DNA of 64,000 bases from Inmirania thermothiophila (GTDB lineage Bacteria; Pseudomonadota; Gammaproteobacteria; DSM-100275), in the NCBI RefSeq assembly GCF_003751635.1, contig NZ_RJVI01000002.1:979986-1043985 (forward strand), read 5' to 3'. Below the pieces are notes generated by a model, which ran no database searches, was not told the origin of the DNA, and saw nothing but the letters and a program-made list of their open reading frames with translations. Each line of letters starts with the position of its first letter. The stretch's first letter is position 1. Positions 31,251 to 39,650 of this stretch are shown here, piece by piece. Both the position numbers and the translations under genes were made by a program.

Positions 31251-31901
31251 TCACAGGCCCATGGGCGCCGGGTTGAGATAGTGGCGCCCGTGGCGGGTGG
31301 CGCGCACGTGCCGCAGCAGGGCCTCGTAGTCGGCCTCGCTGTCGACGAGATCGATCTCGGCGGCGTTGACGATGAGTAGCGGCGCCTCGTCGTAGTGGTG
31401 GAAGAAGCGGGTGTAGGCCTCCGCCAGCCGCTCCAGGTACCCGGCCTCGATGCCGCGCTCCCACGGCCGGCCGCGTCGGGCGATGCGCGCCAGCAGCACG
31501 CCCACCGGGGCCTGGAGGTAGATCACGAGGTCCGGCGGCGGCGGGTTGGGCGCGAGCCGCCGGTGGAAGGCCTCGTAGAGGCGCAGCTCGTCGGCGTCCA
31601 GGGTGACCTCGGCGAAGAGGCGGTCCTTGGCGAGGAGATAGTCGGCGACGAGATCGCCGCGGAAGAGGTCGCCCTGGCGCAGGGCCTCGAGCTGCTGCAC
31701 GCGCTGGATCAGGAAGGCGAGCTGGGTCGGCAGGGCCGCCCCGCGCGGGTCGCGGTAGAAGCGCTCGAGGAACGGGTTCTCCTCAGCCGCCTCCAGCAGC
31801 AGCTCGGCGCCGAGGCTCGCCGCGAGCCTGCGCGCCAGGCTCGTCTTGCCTACCCCGATCGGCCCCTCGACGACGATGTAGCGCCCGCCGGCGCCGCTCA
31901 C
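31251..31901 (-). CDS. Deoxynucleoside kinase
   Basis: Phosphorylates deoxynucleosides for salvage; 216 residues. The P-loop GPIGVGKTS is at 13-21, followed by [16 protein letters not shown], a DRLFAEVTL segment equivalent to the DRS/ERS substrate motif, and the lid-type [13 protein letters not shown]. This matches the dAK/dGK family commonly found between folK and panB in gammaproteobacteria. It starts with GTG, overlapping the folK stop (GTGA, 31898-31901). Whether it prefers dA, dG or dC cannot be read here. Confidence 0.88.
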   Translation of the reverse strand: MSGAGGRYIVVEGPIGVGKTSLARRLAASLGAELLLEAAEENPFLERFYRDPRGAALPTQLAFLIQRVQQLEALRQGDLFRGDLVADYLLAKDRLFAEVTLDADELRLYEAFHRRLAPNPPPPDLVIYLQAPVGVLLARIARRGRPWERGIEAGYLERLAEAYTRFFHHYDEAPLLIVNAAEIDLVDSEADYEALLRHVRATRHGRHYLNPAPMGL

Positions 31902-32410
31902 GCCCCCTGCCCCCCGATGCGCTCCAGGATGCCCGCCTCGCCGCCGCGGCGCCGCAGTGCCTCCACCCGGCCGACCCCCGGGATCTCGAGCCCGGGGGCG
32001 ATCTCGGCCAGCGGCACCAGCACGAAGGGCCGCTCGGCGATGCGCGGATGGGGCACCTCGAGCCGCCGGCTGCGGTAGCGCAGGCCGCCGTAGGTTAGCA
32101 GATCGAGGTCCAAGGTGCGCGGCCCCCAGCGCGAACCGTCGCGCCGCCGTCCGTGGGCGCGCTCGATGGCCTGGAGCGCGTCCAGCAGCCCCTCGGGGTC
32201 GAGCCCGGTGGCGAGGAGGGCGGCCGCGTTGAGGTAGTCGGGCTGCCCCGGCGGGCCCACCGGCGCCGTGCGGTAGAGGGCCGAGCAGGCGAGGAGCCGC
32301 GTCCCGGGCAGGGCCGCGAGCGCCGCCACCGCCGCGCGCAGGGTCGCCGCCGCATCGCCCAGGTTGGCGCCGAGGGCGACGGCGCAGGGCACCGGCGCGG
32401 CCGCCCTCAC
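31898..32410 (-). CDS. folK: HPPK, folate biosynthesis pyrophosphokinase
   Basis: Transfers pyrophosphate from ATP to 6-hydroxymethyl-dihydropterin; 170 residues. The family motifs VALGANLGD (about 11-19), SALYRTAPVG, DYLNAA and GPRTLDLDLL are all present, with HPRIAERPFVLVPLAEIAP closing the fold. The GTG start overlaps the pcnB stop by GTGA (32407-32410), and the gene overlaps the kinase the same way, so pcnB, folK and the kinase are a chain of coupled genes. Confidence 0.95.
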   Translation of the reverse strand: MRAAAPVPCAVALGANLGDAAATLRAAVAALAALPGTRLLACSALYRTAPVGPPGQPDYLNAAALLATGLDPEGLLDALQAIERAHGRRRDGSRWGPRTLDLDLLTYGGLRYRSRRLEVPHPRIAERPFVLVPLAEIAPGLEIPGVGRVEALRRRGGEAGILERIGGQGA

Positions 32411-33702
32411 TCCGCCGTCTTGCGCCGCCGCCGACGGCGCCTGCGCCGCCCGCCCGCGGCGCGGCCCTCCATCATGCGTTGCTGCCCGTCGCGGTCGGCC
32501 TCCTGGAAGCGGGTCCACCACTGCGCCAGCTCCTCGACGTCCTCGCCGCCGCGGGCGCGCAGAAGCAGGAAGTCGTAGGCGGCACGGAAGCGCGGATGGG
32601 TCAGGAAGCGCTGCGGGCGGCGGCCGCTTCGGCGCGCGAACCGCGGCTGCAGGGTCCAGATCTCGCGCATCGGCGTGGCGAAGCGGCGCGGGATGGCCAC
32701 CCGCGCCTGGCAGCGGGCGATGACGTCCTCGGCGGCGGCGTGCAGCGACTCGGTCTCGGCCATGCCGGCGGCGCGGTGGATCGCGGCCTGGCGGCGCACC
32801 GGCTCCCACAGCAGGCAGGCGAGGAGGAAGGCCGGCGTCACCGGTCGGCCCTCGCCCACGCGCTCGTCGGTGTTGGCCAGGGCGTGGGCGAGGAAGGTCC
32901 GCGGGTAGCCCGCCTCCTCCTCGGCGAGCAGCGCCTCCACCTCCGGAAAGAGCTCGCCGAAGAGCCCGAGCGCGCGCATCCGCTCGAAGCTCTCGAGTCC
33001 GTACCCGCCGAGGAAGAGCTTGAGCACCTCCTCGAACAGCCGCGCCGGCGGCACCTCGCGCAGCAGCGGCGCGAGCCGCAGGATGGGCCCGGCGGTGTCC
33101 GGGTCGATGCGGAAGCCCAGCTTGGCGGCAAAGCGCGCCGCCCGCAGCATCCGCACCGGGTCCTCGCGGTAGCGCCGCTCGGGCTCGCCGATGAGCCGCA
33201 GCACCCCGGCGCGCAGGTCGGCCATGCCGCCGACGTAGTCCACCACCGAGAAGTCGTCGATGTTGTAGTAGAGGGCGTTGACGGTGAAGTCGCGCCGGAA
33301 GGCGTCCTCCTCGAGGGTGCCGTAGAGGTTGTCGGCGACGATGATGCCGTCGACCACCTCGCGCTCGCCCTCGCCGTCGTGCAGCGCCCGGAACGTCGCC
33401 ACCTCCACGATCTCGCCCTTGAAGTGGACGTGGGCGAGGCGGAAGCGCCGTCCGATGAGGCGGCAGTTGCGGAAGATCTCGCGCACCCGCTCGGGCCGGG
33501 CGTCGGTGGCGACGTCGAAGTCCTTGGGCTCGCGCCCGAGCAGGAGGTCGCGCACGCTGCCGCCCACCAGATAGGCCTCGTGGCCGGCCTTGCGCAGGCG
33601 GTAGAGGACCTTGAGGGCGTTGTCGCTGATGCTCGCGCGGGAGATGTTGTGCTCCGGGCGCGGGACGATGATCGGTTGTCGCGTCAGTGCCGGACTCTCC
33701 AT
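32407..33702 (-). CDS. pcnB: Poly(A) polymerase I
   Basis: Adds 3' adenylate tails to RNA for decay and quality control; 431 residues. The nucleotidyltransferase motif VGGSVRDLLLGREPKDFD spans 46-63, with catalytic Asp61 and Asp63, and RRDFTVNALYYN and EDPVRMLRAARFAAKLGF follow. The N-terminal PRPEHNISRASIS distinguishes PcnB from tRNA CCA-adding enzymes. The C-terminus ends in nine consecutive Arg then KTAE, a very basic RNA-binding tail. The ATG at 33702 has GAAGG 5 nt upstream. Confidence 0.94.
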   Translation of the reverse strand: MESPALTRQPIIVPRPEHNISRASISDNALKVLYRLRKAGHEAYLVGGSVRDLLLGREPKDFDVATDARPERVREIFRNCRLIGRRFRLAHVHFKGEIVEVATFRALHDGEGEREVVDGIIVADNLYGTLEEDAFRRDFTVNALYYNIDDFSVVDYVGGMADLRAGVLRLIGEPERRYREDPVRMLRAARFAAKLGFRIDPDTAGPILRLAPLLREVPPARLFEEVLKLFLGGYGLESFERMRALGLFGELFPEVEALLAEEEAGYPRTFLAHALANTDERVGEGRPVTPAFLLACLLWEPVRRQAAIHRAAGMAETESLHAAAEDVIARCQARVAIPRRFATPMREIWTLQPRFARRSGRRPQRFLTHPRFRAAYDFLLLRARGGEDVEELAQWWTRFQEADRDGQQRMMEGRAAGGRRRRRRRRRKTAE

Positions 33703-33778
33703 GGGGCCTTCGAGCGCCCCGCCGCCGGGGCGCCTCCCGCTTCGTGCGAGGGGGGTGTGCAAGGACGAAACGCGCGCG

Positions 33779-33784
33779 TATAAT
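33779..33784. promoter_or_regulatory. Bidirectional -10 (TATAAT) between pcnB and tRNA-Glu
   Basis: TATAAT on the plus strand, inside the symmetric string GCGTATAATACGC, so that the minus strand reads TATTAT. It can serve the tRNA gene (about 80 nt downstream) and pcnB (about 75 nt in the other direction). No strong -35 is visible on either side. Confidence 0.5.
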
Positions 33785-33866
33785 ACGCCCCGCCTTTCGC
33801 GCCGTACAGGCCGGAAGGCTTTCTTGTTGCCCGCACACCGTCGGCAGCAGAGCGTGCAAGCAGAAC

Positions 33867-33941
33867 GCTCCGTTCGTCTAGGGGTCAGGACGCCGGCCTC
33901 TCACGCCGGTAACAGGGGTTCGAATCCCCTACGGAGCGCCA
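33867..33941 (+). tRNA. tRNA-Glu (anticodon CTC)
   Basis: Full cloverleaf, with CCA encoded. The acceptor stem GCTCCGT (33867-33873) pairs with ACGGAGC (33931-33937), with discriminator G. The anticodon stem CCGGC/GCCGG encloses loop CTCTCAC, giving anticodon CTC for codon GAG. The T arm AGGGGTTCGAATCCCCT is canonical. It reads GAG, the favoured Glu codon at this GC content. A GC hairpin follows at 33949-33973. Confidence 0.97.
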
Positions 33942-33948
33942 ACAACCC

Positions 33949-33973
33949 GCGGGCGGCGGTCCCCGCCGCCCGC
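33949..33973 (+). terminator. GC hairpin after tRNA-Glu
   Basis: A perfect 11-bp stem (33949-33959 with 33963-33973) and a 3-nt loop start 8 nt after the tRNA CCA end. No T tract follows, so it is a terminator or 3' processing structure rather than a textbook intrinsic terminator. Confidence 0.55.
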
Positions 33974-34103
33974 ACCGCCCGATCCCGGCCCGGCCACCCA
34001 TGACCGGGGCAAGATCAAGCCCCCCGCGCCGGTCCCGTCCCGGGAGCGGCCCCGCGCCCGTCGCGCCGGCCCCCGCCTCACCCACCCCCGCCGGAGAAGC
34101 GGC

Positions 34104-35402
34104 ATGAACCTCGACGACCGCTACGTGCCCGCCATCCACCTCAACCTCAACGTGCGCGGCCTCGGCCCCTCGGCGACGCTCGCCATCAACGAGCGCTGCG
34201 CCCAGCTCGCCCACGAAGGACGCGACGTCTTCCGCCTCGGCCTCGGCCAGTCGCCCTTCCCGGTGCCGCAGCCGGTGGTGGACGAGCTCAAGGCGCAGGC
34301 CCACCAGAAGGCCTACCTGCCCGTGAAGGGGCTGCGGGAGCTGCGCGAGGCGGTGGCCCAGTACCACCGCCGCCAGGAGGGGGTCGAGTACAGCGGCGCC
34401 GACGTCCTCATCGGCCCCGGCAGCAAGGAGCTGATGTTCCTGGTCCAGCTCGTCTACTACGGCGACCTCGTCATCCCCACCCCGAGCTGGGTCTCCTATG
34501 CGCCCCAGGCCGCCATCATCGGCCGCCACGTGCGCTGGGTGCCGACCCGGGCCGAGGACGGCTGGCGCATCACGCCGGAGGCGCTGGACCGCCTGTGCCG
34601 CCCGGATCCCACGCGCCCGCGCATCCTGATCCTCAACTACCCCAACAACCCGGCCGGCACCACCTACGGACCCGACGAGCTCGAGGCGCTGGCGGAGGTG
34701 GCGCGCCGCTACCGCGTCATCCTGATCTCCGACGAGATCTACGGCGAGCTCCACTTCCACGGCCGCCACGCCTCCATCGCCCGCTTCTACCCCGAGGGCA
34801 CCATCATCAGCGCGGGGCTCAGCAAGTGGGCCGGCGCGGGCGGCTGGCGCCTCGGCACCTTCACCTTCCCGCCCAGCCTGCGCTGGCTGCTCGACGCCAT
34901 GGCCGCGGTGGCGAGCGAGACCTACACCTCCACCAGCGCGCCGATCCAGTACGCGGCCATCCGCGCCTACCAGGGCGGCCTCGAGATCGAGCGCTACCTG
35001 CACAACTCGCGCCGCATCCTGCGCGCGCTGGCCCAGCGGCTGCACGGGATGCTGACCGCGGCGGGCATCGACTGCGCCGCCCCCGAGGGCGGCTTCTACC
35101 TCTTCCCGGACTTCTGCCCCCTGCGCGAGCGCCTCGCCCGCCGCGGCATCACCGCCTCGGGCGAGCTCTGCGACCGGCTGCTGGAGGAGACCGGGGTCGC
35201 GATCCTTCCCGGCACCGACTTCGGCCGGCCCGCGGCGGAACTCACGGCACGGCTGGCCTTCGTCGACTTCGACGGGGCCCGCGCCCTGGTCGCGGCCGAG
35301 GCGGTCCCGCCCCACCAGGAGCTCGACGACGACTTCCTCGAGACCTACTGCGGCCGGGTGCTCGCGGCGGTGCAGCGCGTGGTGGATTGGACCGCGGACT
35401 GA
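34104..35402 (+). CDS. PLP-dependent class I/II aminotransferase
   Basis: Fold-type I aminotransferase of 432 residues. ILNYPNNPAGTTYGPDELEAL and LISDEIYGELHFHG carry the PLP-phosphate and pyridine-nitrogen contacts; the Schiff-base lysine is in ISAGLSKWAGAGGWRLG, and the C-terminal Arg is in TARLAFVDFDG. It resembles aspartate or aromatic aminotransferases, but the substrate is not readable. GGAGAAG precedes the ATG. It lies alone between tRNA-Glu and the TRAP operon, whose TATAAT is 37 nt beyond its stop. Confidence 0.88.
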   Translation: MNLDDRYVPAIHLNLNVRGLGPSATLAINERCAQLAHEGRDVFRLGLGQSPFPVPQPVVDELKAQAHQKAYLPVKGLRELREAVAQYHRRQEGVEYSGADVLIGPGSKELMFLVQLVYYGDLVIPTPSWVSYAPQAAIIGRHVRWVPTRAEDGWRITPEALDRLCRPDPTRPRILILNYPNNPAGTTYGPDELEALAEVARRYRVILISDEIYGELHFHGRHASIARFYPEGTIISAGLSKWAGAGGWRLGTFTFPPSLRWLLDAMAAVASETYTSTSAPIQYAAIRAYQGGLEIERYLHNSRRILRALAQRLHGMLTAAGIDCAAPEGGFYLFPDFCPLRERLARRGITASGELCDRLLEETGVAILPGTDFGRPAAELTARLAFVDFDGARALVAAEAVPPHQELDDDFLETYCGRVLAAVQRVVDWTAD

Positions 35403-35439
35403 CCCGTCCGACTGGAAAAGGGGGGGCGGCGCGCTAGGC

Positions 35440-35445
35440 TATAAT
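35440..35445 (+). promoter_or_regulatory. -10 box of the TAXI-TRAP operon
   Basis: Perfect TATAAT in the string GCTAGGCTATAATGCGG, giving a leader of about 60 nt before the ATG at 35509. A -35 is not evident. The next gene has the strong ribosome site AGGAGG, 6 nt from its ATG. Confidence 0.5.
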
Positions 35446-35508
35446 GCGGCGACGGCGCGCGGGGCGGCCCCGCACGCCCATGAGGACAACGACAACAGGA
35501 GGATCACC

Positions 35509-36486
35509 ATGCGCATCCCCGTCCGCACCCTCGGCGCCCTGGCGCTTGCGGCGGCCTTCGCCGCCACCCCGGCACGCGCCGCGCAGGACCTGCTCATCGG
35601 CGGCGGTTCCGTCACCGGCGTCTACTACCAGGTCGCGCTCCAGGTCTGCAGCCTGGTCAACAAGTACTCGGACGGCAAGTACAACTGCGTCGGCCGGCCG
35701 GCCCTCGGCTCGGTGTTCAACATCAACGCCGTCAACCGCGGGCTGCTCGACTTCGGCGTCGCCCAGTCCGACCGCAACTGGCAGGCCTACACCGGCAACG
35801 CCGACTGGGAGGGCAAGCCGGTCAAGGACCTGCGCAGCGTCTTCAGCGTGCACCCGGAGACGGTGCTGCTGGTCACGCGCAAGGACACGGGCATCCGCTC
35901 GGTGACCGACCTCAAGGGCAAGCGGGTCAACATCGGCAACCCCGGCTCGGGCCAGCGGGGCAACGCCATGGACGTGCTGCGCCTCTACGGCATCGACGTC
36001 GACAAGGACATCCAGGCCGAGGGCCTGCAGCAGCATGACGCCTCGCGCGCCCTCGTCGACCGCAAGATCGACGCCTTCTTCTACACCGTGGGCAACCCGA
36101 GCGCGGCCATCGAGGAGCCGGCCAACTCCACCGACATCCGCATCATCCCCATCAACTCGCCGGCCATCAAGCGCTTCGTCGCCGAGCGCCCCTACTACGT
36201 CATGACCAAGATCCCCGCCGGCACCTACCGCGGCGTGGACGAGGACGTGGAGACCTACGCCGTCAAGGCCACCGTGGTCACCAGCGCCAAGGCCTCGGAG
36301 CAGATGGTCTACGACGTGGTCAAGATCGTCTTCGAGCACCTGGACGAGCTGCGCGGGGCCCACGCCGCCTTCCGCCACCTCCAGCCCGAGGAGATGCTCG
36401 GCGGTCTGTCGGCCCCCTTCCATCCGGGGGCGCTGCGCTACTACCGCGAGCGCGGCTTCAGGATCCCCAAGACGCTCGCCGAGTAA
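35509..36486 (+). CDS. TAXI-family TRAP transporter solute-binding protein
   Basis: Periplasmic receptor of 325 residues. Signal peptide residues 1-24 end ARA, and the mature chain begins AQDLLIGGGSVTGVYYQVAL, the TAXI-type opening (IGTG.. GVYYP in relatives). GVAQSDRNWQAYTG, VSGCT-independent features and GNPSAAIEEPAN follow family order. It delivers an unidentified substrate, often a carboxylate such as glutamate or 2-oxoglutarate, to the fused permease at 36580. A 13-bp terminator-like hairpin follows its stop, so the receptor can be produced in excess. Confidence 0.9.
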   Translation: MRIPVRTLGALALAAAFAATPARAAQDLLIGGGSVTGVYYQVALQVCSLVNKYSDGKYNCVGRPALGSVFNINAVNRGLLDFGVAQSDRNWQAYTGNADWEGKPVKDLRSVFSVHPETVLLVTRKDTGIRSVTDLKGKRVNIGNPGSGQRGNAMDVLRLYGIDVDKDIQAEGLQQHDASRALVDRKIDAFFYTVGNPSAAIEEPANSTDIRIIPINSPAIKRFVAERPYYVMTKIPAGTYRGVDEDVETYAVKATVVTSAKASEQMVYDVVKIVFEHLDELRGAHAAFRHLQPEEMLGGLSAPFHPGALRYYRERGFRIPKTLAE

Positions 36487-36492
36487 GGCAGC

Positions 36493-36525
36493 GGAGAAGG
36501 GGGCGCGGGCGCCCCCTTCTCCTTT
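36493..36525 (+). terminator. Terminator/attenuator hairpin between TRAP receptor and permease
   Basis: A perfect 13-bp stem (36493-36505 with 36510-36522) and a 4-nt loop are followed directly by TTT. It begins 6 nt after the receptor stop and precedes the co-oriented permease, so partial termination would give more receptor than permease. Confidence 0.75.
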
Positions 36526-36579
36526 GCCGTCCACTCCTCGCGCCGCCCGCGCGGGCGGCGCCCGCCGCGTGACCCGCCC

Positions 36580-38769
36580 ATGTCCGAGATCGAGAAGCAC
36601 GTCGTGGACGCAGAGGCCGAGGCCGAGGCGCGACGCATCGCCGCCGAGGTGGAGACCGGCCCGCGCGAGCCGGCGAGCCGCTTCACCACCGCCCTGATCA
36701 CGCTGCTGTGCCTGGCGTGGTCCGGCTTCCAGCTCTACATCGCGTTCCGGCCCATCAACGCCATCATCGCGCGGGCCTGGCACCTCGCCTTCGCCATCGC
36801 CCTGGTCTACCTCGCCTACCCGCTCTACAAGCACCGCCGCCCGCCCTTCTGGCTGCGCGGACTGCAGCGCCTCTTCCCGCGGCTCGGCACCCGCCCGCAC
36901 CGCGAGTACGTGCCGGTCTACGACTTCGTCTTCGCCGCCGTCGCCGCCGGCGCCGCCCTCTACATCTGGTGGGACTACGAGGGCATCGTCATGCGCTCGG
37001 GCCTGCCCACCCGGCTCGACGTCTGGATGGGCGTGGTCATGATCGTCTTCCTGCTGGAGGCGGCGCGCCGGGCGCTGGGGCCGGCCCTGCCGACGCTGTG
37101 CCTGATCTTCCTCGTCTACACCTTCGCCGGCCCCTACATGCCGGAGATCCTGCGCCACCGGGGCATCCCGCTGGAGTTCGTCATCAACGACATGTACCTC
37201 TCCGACACCGGCATCTTCGGGGTGCCGCTGGGGGTCTCCACCAGCTTCGTCTTCCTCTTCGTCCTCTTCGGCGCGCTCCTGGACAAGGCGGGCGCAGGCA
37301 AGTACTTCATCGACGTCGCCTTCGCCGGCCTCGGCGGCCTGCGCGGCGGCCCCGCCAAGGCCTGCGTGGTGGCCTCGGGCCTGACCGGGCTGGTCTCGGG
37401 CTCGTCCATCGCCAACACCGTCACCACCGGCACCTTCACCATCCCCCTCATGAAGAAGGTGGGCCTGCCCGCCTACAAGGCCGGCGCGGTGGAGGTGGCG
37501 GCCTCCACCAACGGCCAGCTCATGCCGCCCATCATGGGTGCCGCGGCCTTCATCATGGCCGAGATCCTCGGGATCCCTTATCTCGACGTAGTCCGCGCCG
37601 CCTTCTTCCCCGCCGTCATCTCCTACATGGCGCTCTTCTACGTGGTCCACCTCGAGGCCGTGAAGCTCGGCATCCAGGCCCTGCCGCGCAGCGAGCTGCC
37701 GCCCTTCCTGAAGACGGTGCTGCGCGGGCTGCACTACGTCATCCCGCTGGCGATCCTGATCCTCTTCCTCGTGGTGCTGCGGCGCTCGGCGATCCAGTCG
37801 GCGCTGCTCGCCATCGAGGCCCTGGTGGTGATCATGCTGGTGCAGCGGCCCATCATGGCCTACCTCGCCCTCGGCGCACGCCGCCGCGCCGGGACCCTGG
37901 ATCCCGAGACGCGGCTCGGCGCCGTCCTGGGCCGCGCCCTCCTTCAGGGGCTTCGCGACATCTGGGACGGGCTCATCGCCGGCGCCCGCAACATGATCGC
38001 GGTGGGCGTGGCGACGGCCGCCGCGGGGATCATCGTCGGCGTGGTGACCATCACCGGGCTCGTGGGCCGCTTCGTCACCGTGATCGAGGTGATCTCGCTG
38101 GGCAACGTCTACCTGATGCTGATCCTGACGGCGCTGACCAGCATCGTCCTCGGCATGGGGCTGCCCACCACCGCCAACTACATCATCATGGCGACCCTGA
38201 CCGCCCCCGTCATCGTCCATCTCGGCGCCGACGCCGGGCTCGTCTTCCCCCTCATCGCCGCGCACCTCTTCGTCTTCTACTTCGGCATCCTCGCCGACGA
38301 CACGCCGCCGGTGGGGCTGGCGGCCTACGCCGCTGCGGCCATCGCCCGCGCCGACCCCATCCGCACCGGCATCCAGGGCTTCACCTACGATCTGCGCACC
38401 GCGATCCTGCCCTTCGTCTTCATCTTCAACCTGGATCTCCTCATGATCGCGGGGGCGACCCCGGACGGCGGCATCATCTGGGAGACCAACGCCCTCAAGA
38501 TCGCCTTCGTCTTCGTCGCCTCGCTCGCCGCCATGTTCGCCTTCGCCTCGTTCATGCAGGGCTGGTCCGGCGACCGCTGCTCCTGGCCCGAGCGGCTGCT
38601 GCTGCTCGCCATCGCCATCGCCCTCTTCCGGCCCGGCCTCTACGAGGAGCTGGTCCCCGTCCCGGACGAGGCGGTGCAGGCCGCGACCCTGCTCCTCTAC
38701 GGGCTGCTCTATCTCCACCAGAAGGCGCGCCACCGCCGGCGCACGGCGGCGCAGGCCGCCTCACCCTGA
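36580..38769 (+). CDS. TRAP transporter fused permease (DctQM type)
   Basis: Inner-membrane protein of 729 residues combining the small (about 4-helix) and large (about 12-helix) TRAP subunits. The N-terminal 40 residues are cytoplasmic and acidic/helical; then come hydrophobic helices and the large-subunit motifs GPAKACVVASGLTGLVSGSS, GTFTIPLMKKVGLPAY, AAGIIVGVVTITGLV and VLGMGLPTTANYIIMATL. It works with the TAXI receptor using a sodium or proton gradient. The ribosome site is weak. The UspA gene follows after 11 nt. Confidence 0.93.
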   Translation: MSEIEKHVVDAEAEAEARRIAAEVETGPREPASRFTTALITLLCLAWSGFQLYIAFRPINAIIARAWHLAFAIALVYLAYPLYKHRRPPFWLRGLQRLFPRLGTRPHREYVPVYDFVFAAVAAGAALYIWWDYEGIVMRSGLPTRLDVWMGVVMIVFLLEAARRALGPALPTLCLIFLVYTFAGPYMPEILRHRGIPLEFVINDMYLSDTGIFGVPLGVSTSFVFLFVLFGALLDKAGAGKYFIDVAFAGLGGLRGGPAKACVVASGLTGLVSGSSIANTVTTGTFTIPLMKKVGLPAYKAGAVEVAASTNGQLMPPIMGAAAFIMAEILGIPYLDVVRAAFFPAVISYMALFYVVHLEAVKLGIQALPRSELPPFLKTVLRGLHYVIPLAILILFLVVLRRSAIQSALLAIEALVVIMLVQRPIMAYLALGARRRAGTLDPETRLGAVLGRALLQGLRDIWDGLIAGARNMIAVGVATAAAGIIVGVVTITGLVGRFVTVIEVISLGNVYLMLILTALTSIVLGMGLPTTANYIIMATLTAPVIVHLGADAGLVFPLIAAHLFVFYFGILADDTPPVGLAAYAAAAIARADPIRTGIQGFTYDLRTAILPFVFIFNLDLLMIAGATPDGGIIWETNALKIAFVFVASLAAMFAFASFMQGWSGDRCSWPERLLLLAIAIALFRPGLYEELVPVPDEAVQAATLLLYGLLYLHQKARHRRRTAAQAASP

Positions 38770-38780
38770 GGGAGGGCGAC

Positions 38781-39212
38781 ATGTTCCGCAACATCCTCCT
38801 GCCGGTGAACCTGACCGAGGGGCCGCACAGCCCGCGCGCCCTGGAGGCGGCGCTGGAGTATGCGCGCCGCGACGGAGCCCATCTCTACGTGCTGGAGGTG
38901 CTGCCCGACTACGGCCTGCCGGTGGTGGCCTCCTTCTTCCCGCCGGAGGCGCGCGCGGCGGCCGTGCGCGAGACCGAGCAGCAGCTCGCCGACTTCGTGC
39001 GCCGGCACGTGCCGGAGGGGGTCGCGGTCACCGCGGTGGTGCGCGAGGGCCGCCCCTACGAGCAGATCCTCGAGGAGGCCGGCCGCCACCGCATCGACCT
39101 CATCGTCATCCCCAGCCGCCACATGGGCACCATGGAGGGCTTCCTCCTCGGCTCCACCGCCGAGAAGGTGGTGCGCCACGCCCGCTGCTCGGTGCTGGTG
39201 GTGCGCGACTGA
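38781..39212 (+). CDS. UspA-family protein of the TRAP operon
   Basis: A 143-residue single UspA domain: MFRNILLPVNLTEGPHSPRA at the start and IVIPSRHMGTMEGFLLGST as the nucleotide-binding loop near the end. GGGAGG precedes the ATG. It is the last gene of the TRAP operon, like TeaD beside the Halomonas ectoine TRAP carrier, which modulates transport in an ATP-dependent way. A regulatory role for this protein in the TRAP system is inferred from that precedent. Confidence 0.88.
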   Translation: MFRNILLPVNLTEGPHSPRALEAALEYARRDGAHLYVLEVLPDYGLPVVASFFPPEARAAAVRETEQQLADFVRRHVPEGVAVTAVVREGRPYEQILEEAGRHRIDLIVIPSRHMGTMEGFLLGSTAEKVVRHARCSVLVVRD

Positions 39213-39266
39213 AGCCGCGGCGGGACCGCGTCGCCCCGGCGCCGTGCCGCCGGCGGCGGCGCGGTC

Positions 39267-39602
39267 TCAGCGTTGCTGGCGGCGCTTCCAGGCCTGCCAG
39301 GCGCGCCATTCCTGGAACTCGCGCCAGGCCTCGGTGCCCTCGTTGGCCTCGCGCCAGCGCATGTAGGCGCGCCAGGCACGGAAGGTCTCCAGATCGTCCT
39401 CCCCCTGCGCCGTCGCAGCCTGCGCGGCATCCTGCGCCGCCTTGGGAGCCGCCGCCGCGTCGGACCGCCCGAGGGCGACCTCGCCCGACGCCCCGGACAG
39501 GATGCCCGGACCCTCGGGGATCTCGTTCTGCGAGCGGTAGGCGAACGGGCGGCCGGCACAGCCGGCGACGAGCAGCACCAGAATCGGGATCGGCCAGCGC
39601 AT
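39267..39602 (-). CDS. Small Trp/Arg-rich lipoprotein
   Basis: A 111-residue lipoprotein: MRWPIPILVLLVAGC ends in a lipobox (LVAGC, Cys15). The middle is Ala-rich and disordered, and the last 40 residues carry repeated aromatic/charged units: FRAWRAYMRWREAN, AWREFQEWRAWQAWKRRQQR. GAGGAG stands 5-6 nt before the ATG. It lies 48 nt downstream of the porin gene on the same strand and may be attached to the outer membrane near it. No family recognised. Confidence 0.75.
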   Translation of the reverse strand: MRWPIPILVLLVAGCAGRPFAYRSQNEIPEGPGILSGASGEVALGRSDAAAAPKAAQDAAQAATAQGEDDLETFRAWRAYMRWREANEGTEAWREFQEWRAWQAWKRRQQR

Positions 39603-39615
39603 CGGAACTCCTCAG

Positions 39616-39642
39616 GGGGGCGCACCCCCGCGGTGCGCCCCC
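39616..39642 (-). other. Intergenic hairpin between porin and lipoprotein genes
   Basis: A perfect 11-bp GC-rich stem (39616-39626 with 39632-39642) and a 5-nt loop, just past the porin stop and only a few bases before the lipoprotein ribosome site. There is no T tract. It could stabilise the porin mRNA 3' end or limit expression of the lipoprotein. Confidence 0.55.
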
Positions 39643-39650
39643 GCGATGGG

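Noticed and set aside
35434-38733. A 1099-codon antisense frame over the TRAP operon
   Set aside because: The plus-strand TRAP genes have signal peptides, helices and family motifs. The antisense product is charged low-complexity sequence.
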